64,000 bases of DNA from Rhodothermales bacterium (GTDB lineage: Bacteria > Bacteroidota > Rhodothermia > Rhodothermales > Bin80): positions 2,502,501-2,566,500 of the forward strand of contig CATQHT010000003.1 in the NCBI GenBank assembly GCA_958296045.1, given 5' to 3'. The stretch's first letter is position 1. Every line of letters begins with the position of its first letter. The notes under the pieces were generated by a model. It made no database searches, was not told the DNA's origin, and saw only the letters and a list, made by a program, of their open reading frames with translations. The position numbers and the translations under genes were made by a program. Positions 54,538 through 64,000 of the stretch are shown here, piece after piece.

Positions 54538-54867
54538 CGCTGGGGCCGTCGCACCGGTTTCATTATTACCGGGAGCCTACGGACATGCGCAAGGGTTTTG
54601 ACGGGTTGTGCGGTCTGGTGCGCTCGGGCATGAAGCGTGATCCTCTCTCGGGCGATGTGTTCGTTTTCATCAACCGCCGTCGGACACATGCAAAATTCTT
54701 GGTGTGGGATCGGAGCGGTTGGGTCGTGTACTACAAGCGTCTCGAGTCGGGTACGTTCGAGCTTCCTTGCAGTGGCACTCCAGATCGTTTGCCTTCTGGA
54801 GGGTGTGGCGCTGAATTCTGTTCGTTATCGTCGGCGTTACTCACGGCTGGCAGTGTCGCAGGGATGA
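54531..54867 (+). pseudogene. tnpB: IS66 TnpB with frameshift
   Basis: HYYREPTDMRKGFDGLCGLV, then FVFINRRRTHAKFLVWDRSG and WVVYYKRLESGTFELP are the IS66 TnpB core. After about 54775 the expected end (LEGVALNSVRYRRRY) is in another frame, so one indel separates the two. TnpB is needed for IS66 transposition, so this element is probably immobile. Confidence 0.85.
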
Positions 54868-54921
54868 CATTTATTTTCGTGTGGTATCTCACTTTCGGGA
54901 ATTGTGTGCTTAGAGGGCGGT

Positions 54922-56646
54922 ATGAACCCTATGGCCGCACACAAGCCTCCTATCGTGCTTTCTTCGGCCCCGGCTGGGGACTCGGCGTCGATCATCGCTT
55001 CCCTGGAGGCGAGGCTAATGGAGGAGCGCCGCGGGAGGTTGAAGGCAGAGGCGGAGGTTGAACGGTTGCGTCACGAAAACAGCAGCGTTTGCAAGGAGAG
55101 AGACGGCTACCGTGACCGTCTGAAGTTAGTCAAGGCTGAACGCGATGCCCTTCTGAACTTGGTCCACGGTGCGAAGAATGAGCGCTTTGTGCCCAAAGAT
55201 GGGGCGGGCCCCGAGGAGAACTCCTTGTTTTCCGATGACGACGAGCCGTCGCCAGAGGTCGAGCCGTCGCCAGATACGGACAAGGCGCGCCCTGAGGCCT
55301 CGAAGCGCAAAGCGGTTTCGCAGAAACCGAAGCGGACACGCCGCCGCCTTCAAGCCGGTTTTCCGCCCCACCTTGAGCGCGACATGTCCGTCCTCGAGCC
55401 CGAGGAAGATGTCTCGGGCATGAAGCGCATAGGCTATGTAGATAAAGAGACGCTACATGTAGTGCATCTTAAGGTGATCGTCAAAGTGCTCAGGCGGTAC
55501 AAGTACGCTCGTAGTGAGACGACGGATGGTAATGGCGAGCGTTCGGACGAGGATGACGGTCCGAGCCCCATCGTCATCGCGCCGTCACCGCCCCGCCTGA
55601 GCGAGAAATGTATGGCTGAGCCAAGCCTGCTCGCTCATGTAACCGCTGCCAAGTACCTGGATCACCTTCCTCTCTACCGCCAGCGAAAACAGTTCTTACG
55701 GCAACAACTCCCGATTTCCAGCTCGACCCTGGGTGACTGGATCGGCCTGGTAGCATTCCACTTGGGGGCCCTCTATGATGCGCTCAAGAAAGAGGCCCTT
55801 CAGAGCGGCTACCTATGCGTGGACGAGACCACCATTGCGGTGCAAGATCGTAGCAAGGTCGGGGCACATCACCGTGGGTATTTCTGGGTGCACCGTGCAC
55901 CGGAGCTCGGACTCGTGTGGATGGAGTATCGTAAGGGCCGTGACCAGCAAGGGCTGATCCACTCTTTGCAGACCTTCGGGGGTCACATTCAGTGCGATGG
56001 CCTCGCAGCCTACAACGCTCTTGGCCGCAATCCGAACATCGTTTTACACGGATGCTGGGCCCATGCCCGACGCTATTTCGTCCGGGCGCAGCAGAGCTAT
56101 TCGGAGCGGGCCGAGCATGTGCTGACGAGGATTCAGCAGTTGTACATGATTGAGCGCAGGCTGCGCGAGGCGGGCTGCACGCCAGAGGAACGCTACCAGG
56201 CGCGCCAAAAAGAGGCGGTCCCCATCCTGAAAGACCTGAAGGCATGGCTTCAAGCGCACTTCGGCACGCCACGCAGCGTTTGGGGCAAAGCCGTGGGCTA
56301 TACCCTGAATCAGTGGGACAAGCTGTTTCGATACACCCGCTTCGGGCGCGTTGAGATAGACAACAACCTCGTGGAAAACTCCATCCGGCCGTTGGCTCTG
56401 GGTCGCAAAAACTACATGCACGCCGGATCACACGATGCAGCCCAACGCGCAGCCGTCATCTACTCGTTGCTGGCAACCTGCAACCTGCAAGGCATAGCCG
56501 ACCCCCAAGATTGGCTCGAGGATGTGCTAACGCGCATGCCTACGCACACCGCAGATATTCGTGAGCTGCTACCCCAACAGTGGACCGAGCGTCCAAGCTC
56601 CGCGACCTCACAGGCATTGCTCCCAGCGATGCGGGCCTGCGCATAA
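54922..56646 (+). CDS. tnpC: IS66 transposase TnpC
   Basis: 574 residues from ATG 54922 (GGGCGG before it; GTG 54904 is an alternative). N-terminal coiled coil (about 20-80), acidic linker with repeated PSPEVEPSPD, zinc-like region, then the DDE core: CVDETTIAVQDRSK, IQCDGLAAYNAL, GCWAHARRYF, and EIDNNLVENSIRPLALGRKN. The C-terminal DWLEDVLTRMPTH is standard. The frame is complete, although tnpB next to it is broken. Confidence 0.92.
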   Translation: MNPMAAHKPPIVLSSAPAGDSASIIASLEARLMEERRGRLKAEAEVERLRHENSSVCKERDGYRDRLKLVKAERDALLNLVHGAKNERFVPKDGAGPEENSLFSDDDEPSPEVEPSPDTDKARPEASKRKAVSQKPKRTRRRLQAGFPPHLERDMSVLEPEEDVSGMKRIGYVDKETLHVVHLKVIVKVLRRYKYARSETTDGNGERSDEDDGPSPIVIAPSPPRLSEKCMAEPSLLAHVTAAKYLDHLPLYRQRKQFLRQQLPISSSTLGDWIGLVAFHLGALYDALKKEALQSGYLCVDETTIAVQDRSKVGAHHRGYFWVHRAPELGLVWMEYRKGRDQQGLIHSLQTFGGHIQCDGLAAYNALGRNPNIVLHGCWAHARRYFVRAQQSYSERAEHVLTRIQQLYMIERRLREAGCTPEERYQARQKEAVPILKDLKAWLQAHFGTPRSVWGKAVGYTLNQWDKLFRYTRFGRVEIDNNLVENSIRPLALGRKNYMHAGSHDAAQRAAVIYSLLATCNLQGIADPQDWLEDVLTRMPTHTADIRELLPQQWTERPSSATSQALLPAMRACA

Positions 56647-57330
56647 GCCCTCTGCGCCACTGCTGAGCGCCACTTCTGCACTGCCGCGCGCAGGCATCCA
56701 AGCGCTTGCGCCTGCCGACCGCTAGCATTCCCGCAGCCCCCGCAGCCCCCGTCGGCCCCGCTCCAGCAGCGGCTTGAGCCCAGTAACCCCAGCAAGGGGC
56801 GCCGCCAACCAGATGCGCCCAGCATGTGCCGACGACGATTCGACTACGGTACGGGATGGAACGCAGGCTACGCGAGGCGGGCTGCACGCCGACCGACCGC
56901 TACAAGGCGCGTCAAAGAGAAGCGGTCCCCATCCCTGGAAGACCTGAAGGCATCGCTTCAAGAACACACCAACGCGCAACTGGCATCTACGCGCTGCTAG
57001 AAACCTCCAACACTTAGATGCCCAAGACGGGCTCGAAGATGTGGTAGCGCGCATGCCCACACCTACCACAGCACTACGCGAGCCGCTCCCCCAGCGGCGG
57101 ACCTACCTTGAAACTTCCGCGACCCCACAGACACCGCTCCCACCAGGGCGTGCCTGCGCATAAGACCCGCTGTGCCACTCCCAAGCGCGAGACATGCACC
57201 GCACTGCGCAGGCGCCCAAGCACCCTGCGCATGCCTACCGCTACCATCCCCGCAGCGCCCAGCGGTCCGCTCCAGCAGCGGCCCTAGCACAGTAACCCCA
57301 GCAAGATGTGCCGCTCAAAAGCACGCGCCA
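56647..57330 (+). mobile_element. Degenerate tandem IS66 3'-end repeats
   Basis: After tnpC, a diverged second piece of tnpC appears: ERRLREAGCTPTDRYKARQR (about 56857), then DGLEDVVARMPTPTTALREP and LPPGRACA at about 57015-57160, followed by a second version of the 3' noncoding DNA. The block after RACA at 56643 and that after RACA at 57160 are alignable with many differences. This is an old tandem duplication or overlapping IS66 insertions. Confidence 0.7.
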
Positions 57331-57468
57331 CCGTGCATTCCATGGCCTGAAGGCAAACACGACGGCGAAAAATAGTCCTCGGCACGCTACCAGTCAGCTG
57401 AAATACCCCCGAAAAACCGGATTTTCGGACGGATACGGAGCTCAGGTGCATTGTTCCCCCCTGAGCGT

Positions 57469-57499
57469 GCCGCGTTTCCACTAATAATGGCTCACCCCC
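57469..57499 (+). repeat. IS-end-like repeat, copy 2
   Basis: GCCGCGTTTCCACTAATAAT followed by GGCTCACCCCC, same orientation as the copy at 27897. It lies 105 bp upstream of the second DUF4143/STAND module. The 57331-57468 stretch before it has no recognisable gene. Confidence 0.8.
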
Positions 57500-57604
57500 G
57501 CTGCGAGTGGCGCTCCACTCTTCGCGGGTAGCGTAGGTAATTTGGTGCGGCGGAAACTGATGATTACTTTCCTGCGTATAATCGTTCAATAGCGTAACAA
57601 GCTG

Positions 57605-58873
57605 ATGCTGCCGAATTACGAACGCCCGGTTCTAGAGACGCTGCTCCGTCGCCTTGAAGAGGAGCCGACAAGGCTCATCAGCATCTCTGGTCCACGCCAA
57701 TGTGGCAAGACAACGCTTGTTCAGCAGGCCCTGAACCACATCCGACAGCCGTTCCGGTACCTTTCTGCAGACCTGCCCACGCCGGTTGCGTTCCCTCAGT
57801 GGGGCCAATACGATGCTGCACCATTCAGGCCCTCAGTACCCTATGGGCCACCGCCAGATCCACGATGGTTGGTGCACAACTGGGAGCAGGCGCGGGTGGC
57901 GGCCAGACGCTCTGAAAGAGGATTCATCCTAGTGTTAGATGAAGTGCACCACATCAAAGACTGGTCGCGCATCGTGAAGGGCTTGTGGGATGAAGACCGT
58001 CGCATCGGGCACTCGCTTCATGTGGTCTTGCTCGGCTCCGCGCCATTGGTGTATCGGACGACTATGCATGAGGCACTGACCGGTCGTTTTGAAACCATTC
58101 GCCTTGCGCACTGGTCCCTCGACGAAATGGTAGCGGCTTTCGGTTTCACCTTGAATGAGTTCATCTATTTCGGTGGCTACCCGGGGGCAGCGCACTTGAT
58201 TAGAGATGAGGAGCGTTGGCGTAACTACGTCCTAGATGTTCTGATTGAGCCAACGCTGGACCGCGATGTCCTTGCCCTAAGTCGTATAGATAAGCCCATG
58301 CTTCTCAGGCAGCTCTTCGAGCTCTGCTCGGCCTACTCAGGTCAAATAGTCTCCTACAACAAGCTACTGGGCCAGCTGCAGGATGCAGGCAACGCCACAA
58401 CCCTGGCCCACTATCTGGAGCTGCTGTCTCAAGTAGGTCTTATGAGGGGCTTGGATAAGTTTGCCTTTCCCAAGCTGCGGCGAAGGCAGTCCAGCCCGAA
58501 GCTCCAGGTGCTGAACACCGCGTTGACATCCACGCTCGGGGATTACTCATTTAGCGATGCACAGTCGGACCGCAGTTATTGGGGGCGCCTAGTTGAAAGC
58601 GCCGCTGGTGCACACCTGTGCAACACCGCTATCAACGGAGTAAATGTCCACTATTGGCGTGAAAACGAGAGCGAAGTGGATTTCGTGCTCCAGCGGGGAC
58701 GCTCAGTGCTCGGGATAGAAGTGAAGGCCACAGCGAAACAACAATCCGTTCAAGGTCTGGAGGAATTCAGGCGCAGGTATGACTCTGCAAGAACATTGAC
58801 TGTCGGAACGGGTGGGTTGCCACTGGAGGAGCTGCTCAAGACTCCGTCTACCAAATTACTCAGGAATGCATGA
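57605..58873 (+). CDS. AAA ATPase with DUF4143 C-terminal domain (module 2)
   Basis: 422 residues, close paralogue of 32421-33704. Walker A GPRQCGKTT (29-37), Walker B FILVLDEVHH, sensor VVLLGSAP, the shared block SAYSGQIVSYNKLLGQLQDA and NATTL.HYLELLSQVGLM, RSYWGRLVESAAGAHLCN, and the terminal DFVLQRGRSVLGIEVKA. ATG 57605 sets the start. The stop overlaps the STAND gene start as ATGA. That the pair keeps order, orientation and coupling in both copies argues that the two proteins work together. Confidence 0.87.
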   Translation: MLPNYERPVLETLLRRLEEEPTRLISISGPRQCGKTTLVQQALNHIRQPFRYLSADLPTPVAFPQWGQYDAAPFRPSVPYGPPPDPRWLVHNWEQARVAARRSERGFILVLDEVHHIKDWSRIVKGLWDEDRRIGHSLHVVLLGSAPLVYRTTMHEALTGRFETIRLAHWSLDEMVAAFGFTLNEFIYFGGYPGAAHLIRDEERWRNYVLDVLIEPTLDRDVLALSRIDKPMLLRQLFELCSAYSGQIVSYNKLLGQLQDAGNATTLAHYLELLSQVGLMRGLDKFAFPKLRRRQSSPKLQVLNTALTSTLGDYSFSDAQSDRSYWGRLVESAAGAHLCNTAINGVNVHYWRENESEVDFVLQRGRSVLGIEVKATAKQQSVQGLEEFRRRYDSARTLTVGTGGLPLEELLKTPSTKLLRNA

Positions 58874-61800
58874 AATACTACGCTGCACGCAAGTGTGTTG
58901 AGTTACCGGGCGCATTTGCTAATGGCATCGGCAGTGCTCCACGCCCGGTCGCGGAATATCGTAGCACACAATCGTACGTCCTTCTTTCGGACGCGGGCAT
59001 GGGCAAGACGACCACGATGAAGATGGAGGCAAGGGACTCGAACGCGTATTTCGTTTCTGCCCGCGAATTCGTGTGCTTCCCTCTGCAGCCTGCCTGGAAG
59101 AATGGCGTGCTCTTCATTGATGGCCTCGACGAAGTGAGAGCCGGCCAATCGGACGGGCGTACCGCGTTGGATCAGGTTCGTGCCAGACTTGTCGAGCTTG
59201 GACAGCCAAAGTTTCGCATTTCCTGTAGAACTTCGAGCTGGTTCGGATCCAACGATCGGGAGCATCTGAATCGCGTTTCCCCTGATGGCGAGCTGCGCGT
59301 GATTGCGCTTGCTCCGCTCTCCGATCAGGACATCCACATGATCCTCAGGGAGGACTATCAGATCGCAGATCCGCGTGCGTTTCTGGATACGCTGAGCGAA
59401 GTTGGCGTCTCAGAATTGGTATCTAATCCACTGAATTTGAAGCTTTTTTATTTGGCTGTAAAGGACAATAGCATTCCGAGCAGCAAGTGCGAGCTGCTGG
59501 AGTGGGTGTGTTCGAGCCTGGTGACTGAGCGCAATCAAGAGCACCGGATTGCCAATCTGGACATGCCCGGCGACGGGTGCCTACTGTCTAGGGCAGGCTA
59601 CTTGTCTGCCTTACTGGTACTGACCAGCAGTACGGGCTTTTCCCTCTACGGGCAGGAGCACATGGGTTTTCTACAGCTTCGGCGCCTTCCCGCAGAAGAT
59701 ATGGTCGCTCTGCGGCATGTCTTGGGGTCGAGACTGTTCACTGCGCCACTAGGAGGCCTTGCACAACCTCTGCATAGGCATATTGGCGAATTTCTTGCGG
59801 CACAGTACGTCGCTCGCCAGCTCCAGTGTGTTCTGCCCCTGAATCGAGTACTTACGTTGGTAGCCGGATTCGATGGCAAGCTCATGACCGAATTCTATGG
59901 ATTCACTGCATGGTTGTCGGAGCTTAGTCAAGCTAGCCGCAGGGAGCTTGTGGACTTGGAGCCTGCCGTTATCGCCACGCTGGCCGACATAAGTGGCTTT
60001 GGGCGCAGTGAGAAGCGCCGGCTACTAGCTGCAGTCGCACGCGAGGCAGGAGCCAGCCCGTCGCGGCTCGAGATGGTGCTTAATAGTACCAATCTTGGAG
60101 GGCTGGCCACGCCAGATATGGTACCGGACATCATTGATCTGCTCGAATCACTAGAACCCACAGAAGAGCATTGCCCCGAGGCCTTGGTCTTGGCACAAGT
60201 GCTTCGTTATGGCCATAAAGTTCCAGAAGCTGGTGACCTGCTTCTTGGTATTGTTCGTGACGCGTCATGGCGGGAAGAAGTACGGTTTCATGCGCTACTT
60301 GCAGCAGCTTCCCAAATGGGGCGTAAGACGGACGGAGCAAACGAGAAACTTGCTGAATTAGCGACGCAAATCCTAGAGGGCTCGGTTGCTGATGCCTCGG
60401 ATCAGATACTCGGGTTTCTTCTGGCACAGCTTTACCCGCACACGCTCAAGCCAAAGGAAGTCGTGAGATTCTTGCACGTCCCACAACGGTGGCAAGGCGG
60501 ATTGTACTTCGAATTCTGGGCCGTCCGAGTGCTTGCGCGCTCATCTGAGACCCAGCTCGCAAGAATCCTTGACGCGCTAGTTGCGCGTCGCCGTGACATG
60601 CAGTCCGATGCTGGCCAAATAGAAAAGACTCTGCAAGAACTGGTACTAATTTACGTTGCACACTATCTGGTGCATCATGAAGCGAATTGCCAGCCTGAGC
60701 AGTTGTACGATTGGCTGCGCGTATCGTCGCTTGCGCGAGGAGCGCGCACTTTCGAGTTCGGAGTGCACCAATCGGAAACGCGCATTCGTGAGTTCCTGGA
60801 ATCCAGGCCCGACGTGAGTCAGGCGCTAAATCAAATATGCAAGTTACGCGCAGCGGACGACAGCCAACCATTGGGCAATCCGTTATCGTTCTTGGATACA
60901 AATGCGCTTGGCGCAGAGCATGCCGAGCTGCCGGTGCAACCGGTAAGCGATCAGGAGTCTCAGCAGATGGACGCATTCCTGCAAGCCGTGCACCAGGCTG
61001 GTCGTATTGGCGGTCATTCCGTATCGCCATTTCCGTACAGGGTGATTGCAACGGAGGTGCCTGTGACAGAGGACCAGCCGCGCACACTGACTGAACTTGG
61101 CAGGGAGGTTCTGGATCAGGTGAAGAGAAACCCGAAAGATGCGATAACTCATGTGTCGGGTATCCCAGTCGCCATGCTTCACCGGCTGGCCGCCGCCTTC
61201 CTGGGAATCGGAGAGGAGGCAATAGGAGATACGCCTGTCGGGCGGTTGCGACATCTGCTAGGGAATGCCAGTGAGGCGAACGCTGTCGTACGCTGTGCAT
61301 TTCACCGGGCTGCATTCGACATGGATACTCCAGGGGAACAAGAGGTTTTGTGCCTCATCAAGCAACAGGAATTGCACCTGTTGGCACTGCCGTGCATCGC
61401 GGGACTTGCTGACGTTGAAAAACACCCCAGTGGCATTATTCAGTGGCGCAATGCGGGCCAACAGCGTCGCTCCATAGCGATGTACTTCTATGCGTATTCG
61501 CTACTGCCGCAGGGTGGGATGATCCATGAGCCCATCGGCGATCGTGATCAGTGGTTTACCGACTTGTGCATCAAGCAACCCGAATTGATAGCAGATGTAT
61601 ATGTGAGGTACGTTGCAGTAGCGTGGAAGAGTGATTCGCAGATGGTCGCGTGGTTTACGACCGTGACCTGTGACAGCGGGTTTGAACACATTGCAAAGCT
61701 TATCACGATTCCGCTGCTCCAGAAATTGTCAGTGCGCAGTAAGTATATACACAGCCTGCAGTTCCTAATGTATGCGGCCTTGCGCATACATTCGCCGAAA

Positions 61801-62865
61801 GAGTTGCAAGGAGTCATAAAGATCAAACTCAAGGCTAAGTCCATGACGGTGAAGCAACGAGTCCACTGGCTCGCTGCTGGACTCTTCGTTGCGCCAGAAG
61901 TCTACGCGAAGGACATGGCAGAATATGTGTGTGGCAGCCAGTACCGCACATACAACCTAATCAGAGCCATCAACTCGTTCCCTCGAGACGGCATACAGCC
62001 GTCCAATGCGGCTCTTGAACTAATGGTAAGGTTGATCGGACCCTACCGTTCACCGGGGTCGTCTGGGGGCTCCTCCGCATTTGTTTATCGCAAGGCGCAG
62101 TCTCTTGTTAGCAGCGCACTACGGGCACTTGCAGTGTGGCCTACAGAAGAGGTGCGCAGTGCTCTGGCCGCACTGTCTACTGAACCCAGCCTTGCCTCGT
62201 GGCGCCCTGAAATCCTTGCAGCCGCAGATCACCAGGGCGAGACATTGCGTGCAGCGACTTTTCAGACTCGTAAGGTCGAGAAGGTACACGCTGTGTTGTC
62301 CAATGGACCGCCAACTAGTCCGGGCGATCTGAAAGCTCTAACGGCGGATGTGTTAAGAAATCTGGCCAATAGCATCCGAACCGGCAGCACATCCGACTGG
62401 CGCCAGTACTGGAACGTAGACTCATACGGCCGGGTGCATTCCCCCAAGCCGGAAGTGAGCTGTCGCGATGCATTATCCAGCGATCTGGAAGCTCGTATGC
62501 GGGCGTGGGGTGTCTCTGTTCACACCGAATCCAGACACGCCGATGACAATCGCTCGGACATCCTAGTCTGCTGCAAAGAGTGGCGGGTGCCGCTGGAGGC
62601 CAAGCGGAGCTGTGCCGACGGCCTTCGGAGCGCAATCCAGGATCAACTGATTGCAAAGTACTGCATCGATCCTGACCTTGGCGGGTTTGGGATTTACATA
62701 GTGTTCTGGTTTGGCAATCGGCAAGACTGCCGCCCAAAGAGCATAGATGGTGTACAGCCTGGAAGCGCGGCTAAGCTTGAAACGCTACTAATGGAGACGC
62801 TTACAGCGCCGGAAAGGCAAAAAATCGCGGTGGTCGTCGTTGACGTAGCAAATCCGCAGCGCTGA
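58870..62865 (+). CDS. Giant STAND/NACHT-like NTPase with C-terminal nuclease-like domain (module 2)
   Basis: 1331 residues, paralogue of 28192-32439. Walker A DAGMGKTTT (41-49), Walker B LFIDGLDEVR (81-90), sensor-like FRISCRTSSW, NPLNLKLFYLAV, then about 1000 residues of helical repeats. The C-terminal domain keeps NRSDILVCCKEWRVPLEAKR (D...ExK), SAIQDQLIAKYCIDPDLGG and GFGIYIVFWFGN. Between the copies the NTPase and C-terminal blocks are conserved while the repeat array differs, as expected if the arrays sense different triggers. There is no TM segment. It is not one of the Avs families I know, where the effector is N-terminal. Confidence 0.75.
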   Translation: MKYYAARKCVELPGAFANGIGSAPRPVAEYRSTQSYVLLSDAGMGKTTTMKMEARDSNAYFVSAREFVCFPLQPAWKNGVLFIDGLDEVRAGQSDGRTALDQVRARLVELGQPKFRISCRTSSWFGSNDREHLNRVSPDGELRVIALAPLSDQDIHMILREDYQIADPRAFLDTLSEVGVSELVSNPLNLKLFYLAVKDNSIPSSKCELLEWVCSSLVTERNQEHRIANLDMPGDGCLLSRAGYLSALLVLTSSTGFSLYGQEHMGFLQLRRLPAEDMVALRHVLGSRLFTAPLGGLAQPLHRHIGEFLAAQYVARQLQCVLPLNRVLTLVAGFDGKLMTEFYGFTAWLSELSQASRRELVDLEPAVIATLADISGFGRSEKRRLLAAVAREAGASPSRLEMVLNSTNLGGLATPDMVPDIIDLLESLEPTEEHCPEALVLAQVLRYGHKVPEAGDLLLGIVRDASWREEVRFHALLAAASQMGRKTDGANEKLAELATQILEGSVADASDQILGFLLAQLYPHTLKPKEVVRFLHVPQRWQGGLYFEFWAVRVLARSSETQLARILDALVARRRDMQSDAGQIEKTLQELVLIYVAHYLVHHEANCQPEQLYDWLRVSSLARGARTFEFGVHQSETRIREFLESRPDVSQALNQICKLRAADDSQPLGNPLSFLDTNALGAEHAELPVQPVSDQESQQMDAFLQAVHQAGRIGGHSVSPFPYRVIATEVPVTEDQPRTLTELGREVLDQVKRNPKDAITHVSGIPVAMLHRLAAAFLGIGEEAIGDTPVGRLRHLLGNASEANAVVRCAFHRAAFDMDTPGEQEVLCLIKQQELHLLALPCIAGLADVEKHPSGIIQWRNAGQQRRSIAMYFYAYSLLPQGGMIHEPIGDRDQWFTDLCIKQPELIADVYVRYVAVAWKSDSQMVAWFTTVTCDSGFEHIAKLITIPLLQKLSVRSKYIHSLQFLMYAALRIHSPKELQGVIKIKLKAKSMTVKQRVHWLAAGLFVAPEVYAKDMAEYVCGSQYRTYNLIRAINSFPRDGIQPSNAALELMVRLIGPYRSPGSSGGSSAFVYRKAQSLVSSALRALAVWPTEEVRSALAALSTEPSLASWRPEILAAADHQGETLRAATFQTRKVEKVHAVLSNGPPTSPGDLKALTADVLRNLANSIRTGSTSDWRQYWNVDSYGRVHSPKPEVSCRDALSSDLEARMRAWGVSVHTESRHADDNRSDILVCCKEWRVPLEAKRSCADGLRSAIQDQLIAKYCIDPDLGGFGIYIVFWFGNRQDCRPKSIDGVQPGSAAKLETLLMETLTAPERQKIAVVVVDVANPQR

Positions 62866-63430
62866 GGTGAGGGTCTGTACTTTATGCCCATCTTTGTCAC
62901 TCGGGCTGACAGTCTTCTGGTTCCGGGGTCACGTTCGTCCTCATTTTCCACCTGGGGGGCCGATGTCAGTGCCTTTTACGCCCTTATTCCTATCAGAGTC
63001 AGGCGATATTGGGCAAATGACGTTGTCGTGATATACGTAGGGCCTCGGACATCCGCCGCGAGCGACGCCGTAACACCACCCCGAACCAGACGCAGAGAGC
63101 CATCTTCGTACGAGCCTCTAAATACCGCCTCCAAAGCGGCTAGGTGCAAACCTTATTCGCACCCCTTCAATCCGTTCGCATCGAACGACAACCTACCATA
63201 CGCTGCTCAACCTCGGACTGGATTTCAGTATCCCTACGGACGACTGGCCCGAACGTGGCCAAGCAGGTAGTCACTCGACTGAAAGGACAGACCCGCACAC
63301 CCGCCCTCTGTACATATCTTGGGTGGTACACCGCGTGGTTTCGATTAGTGTATCCTATGCAGCGAATCCGGGCTTCTTCAGACGCCCTTTTTCTGACCCT
63401 TTATGTCACCCAACAACGTCACTAGGCATG
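62866..63430. other. Unassigned DNA downstream of module 2
   Basis: About 560 bp with short ORFs only and no motif I recognise on either strand. It separates the STAND gene from the IS66 tnpA relic and may contain the module's terminator and an IS66 end. Confidence 0.4.
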
Positions 63431-63494
63431 ACAACAGACAAGCAGAATCACACGAATGGAAGGCCAGACCCCGAGGTTGTACCGCGTGCGCAAG

Positions 63495-63775
63495 GCCGAC
63501 GGCACCGGCGAAAATACACGCAAACAGGCGCCGCCCGGAAACTGTGACTCCATCAACGCCCCCCTGCTACGCCGAACAGGCGAAGAAACCTCCACAAACG
63601 CGTTGCCCATCACCTCAGACGAAGATGTCGCCTACTTGCGGCGCCAGTACATCAGTTGGCTACGCGTTATGCCATGCTCCTGGCAAAATGCCTCCGCACG
63701 CTGCGTTCCACGCAAATAACACGCGATCAACGGACACATCACCGCTGATGTGCCCTGGGTGGTTGCTGGCTTGCG
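63495..63775 (-). pseudogene. tnpA: IS66 TnpA relic with in-frame amber
   Basis: Read leftward: QGTSAVMCPLIACYLRGTQR, then ITRSQLMYWRRK, TAG, and in the same frame ATSSSEVMGNAFVEVSSPVR and FPGGACLRVFSPVPS. It aligns along its whole length with tnpA at 54217; the TAG replaces a Tyr codon (WRRKY there). The end after VPS is degenerate. The last 225 bp of the window show no gene. Confidence 0.8.
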
Positions 63776-64000
63776 CGCTAAGGATTGGAAGAAGCGCTCA
63801 CCCAGCACGAGCTCGGTCAGCAAGCGCCTCTACGCGGTAGTCTCAAGACACTAACTCATCGAACACGCAAACAGCATCATTGCGCACGACATGCGAAATG
63901 ACAAGCGGTCGAGTGGAACCGACCAGCGATTCAGGTGGCCGGGGACCATCAGCGTGCCGATCGCAAGGCGGCCTTCGCCGATACCGCCAAGCGACCAGTG

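Noticed and set aside
1..64000. Reassignment of TAG to an amino acid, suggested by in-frame ambers
   Set aside because: LptE, methyltransferase copy 1, the NTase partner, the Panacea protein and plsC all end in TAG at the expected length.

Overview
The window is a bacterial chromosome segment of moderately high GC. I infer a Bacteroidota/Rhodothermota-type bacterium, because an LptE-family lipoprotein, a sigma-54-type AAA+ regulator and miaB lie head to tail in one operon, an arrangement I associate with that lineage. No taxonomic search was possible. There is no rRNA, no complete tRNA and no CRISPR array. LptE, the Panacea protein and plsC all end in TAG, so the standard genetic code applies.

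Layout. (1) 1-5552, minus strand: core operon miaB, sigma-54-type regulator, LptE, family-2 glycosyltransferase, TPR protein, and the start of anmK, which runs off the left edge. (2) 6048-7718: adenine methyltransferase fused to an HNH domain, followed by an IS21 istB remnant. (3) 8915-16948, minus strand: a decayed type I restriction-modification locus. It has hsdM with a frameshift, a HEPN-like nucleotidyltransferase partner, an HsdS fused to a nucleotidyltransferase, a Hachiman-like nuclease/helicase pair whose nuclease gene carries an amber codon, and an hsdR cut short after about 80 codons. (4) 17140-23606: an IS pile-up in which one DUF4338-IS4 element sits inside the terminal repeat of a relative. 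(5) 23580-26243: small accessory genes, including a two-TM protein and a Panacea antitoxin with a nonsense-broken partner. (6) 28192-33704: a two-gene module of a DUF4143 ATPase and a giant STAND-like NTPase with a C-terminal nuclease-like end, bordered by IS256-like fragments. (7) 34506-37766: a secreted protein, ribE, ribD and plsC, which is normal housekeeping DNA. (8) 37911-41449: a tightly coupled operon of E2-like, JAB-E1, ABC-type ATPase and PIN nuclease genes, next to a large-serine-recombinase module (41436-44607). (9) 44908-51897: a second IS pile-up with a 5'-truncated group II intron, an IS1380 inside a DUF4338-IS4 element, and a 24-bp minisatellite in the IS1380 transposase gene. 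(10) 52108-53562: a second methyltransferase-HNH protein. (11) 53990-57330: IS30 and IS66 material. (12) 57605-62865: a second, diverged copy of the DUF4143/STAND module. (13) An IS66 remnant at the right edge.

The segment reads as a defence island built by repeated IS and recombinase activity on a stable core. The two best candidates for undescribed systems are the duplicated DUF4143-ATPase/STAND-nuclease module and the E2/JAB-E1/ATPase/PIN operon. All of their genes are open, and each gene overlaps or nearly abuts the next. By contrast the type I RM, the Hachiman-like pair and the Panacea pair each carry an inactivating lesion.
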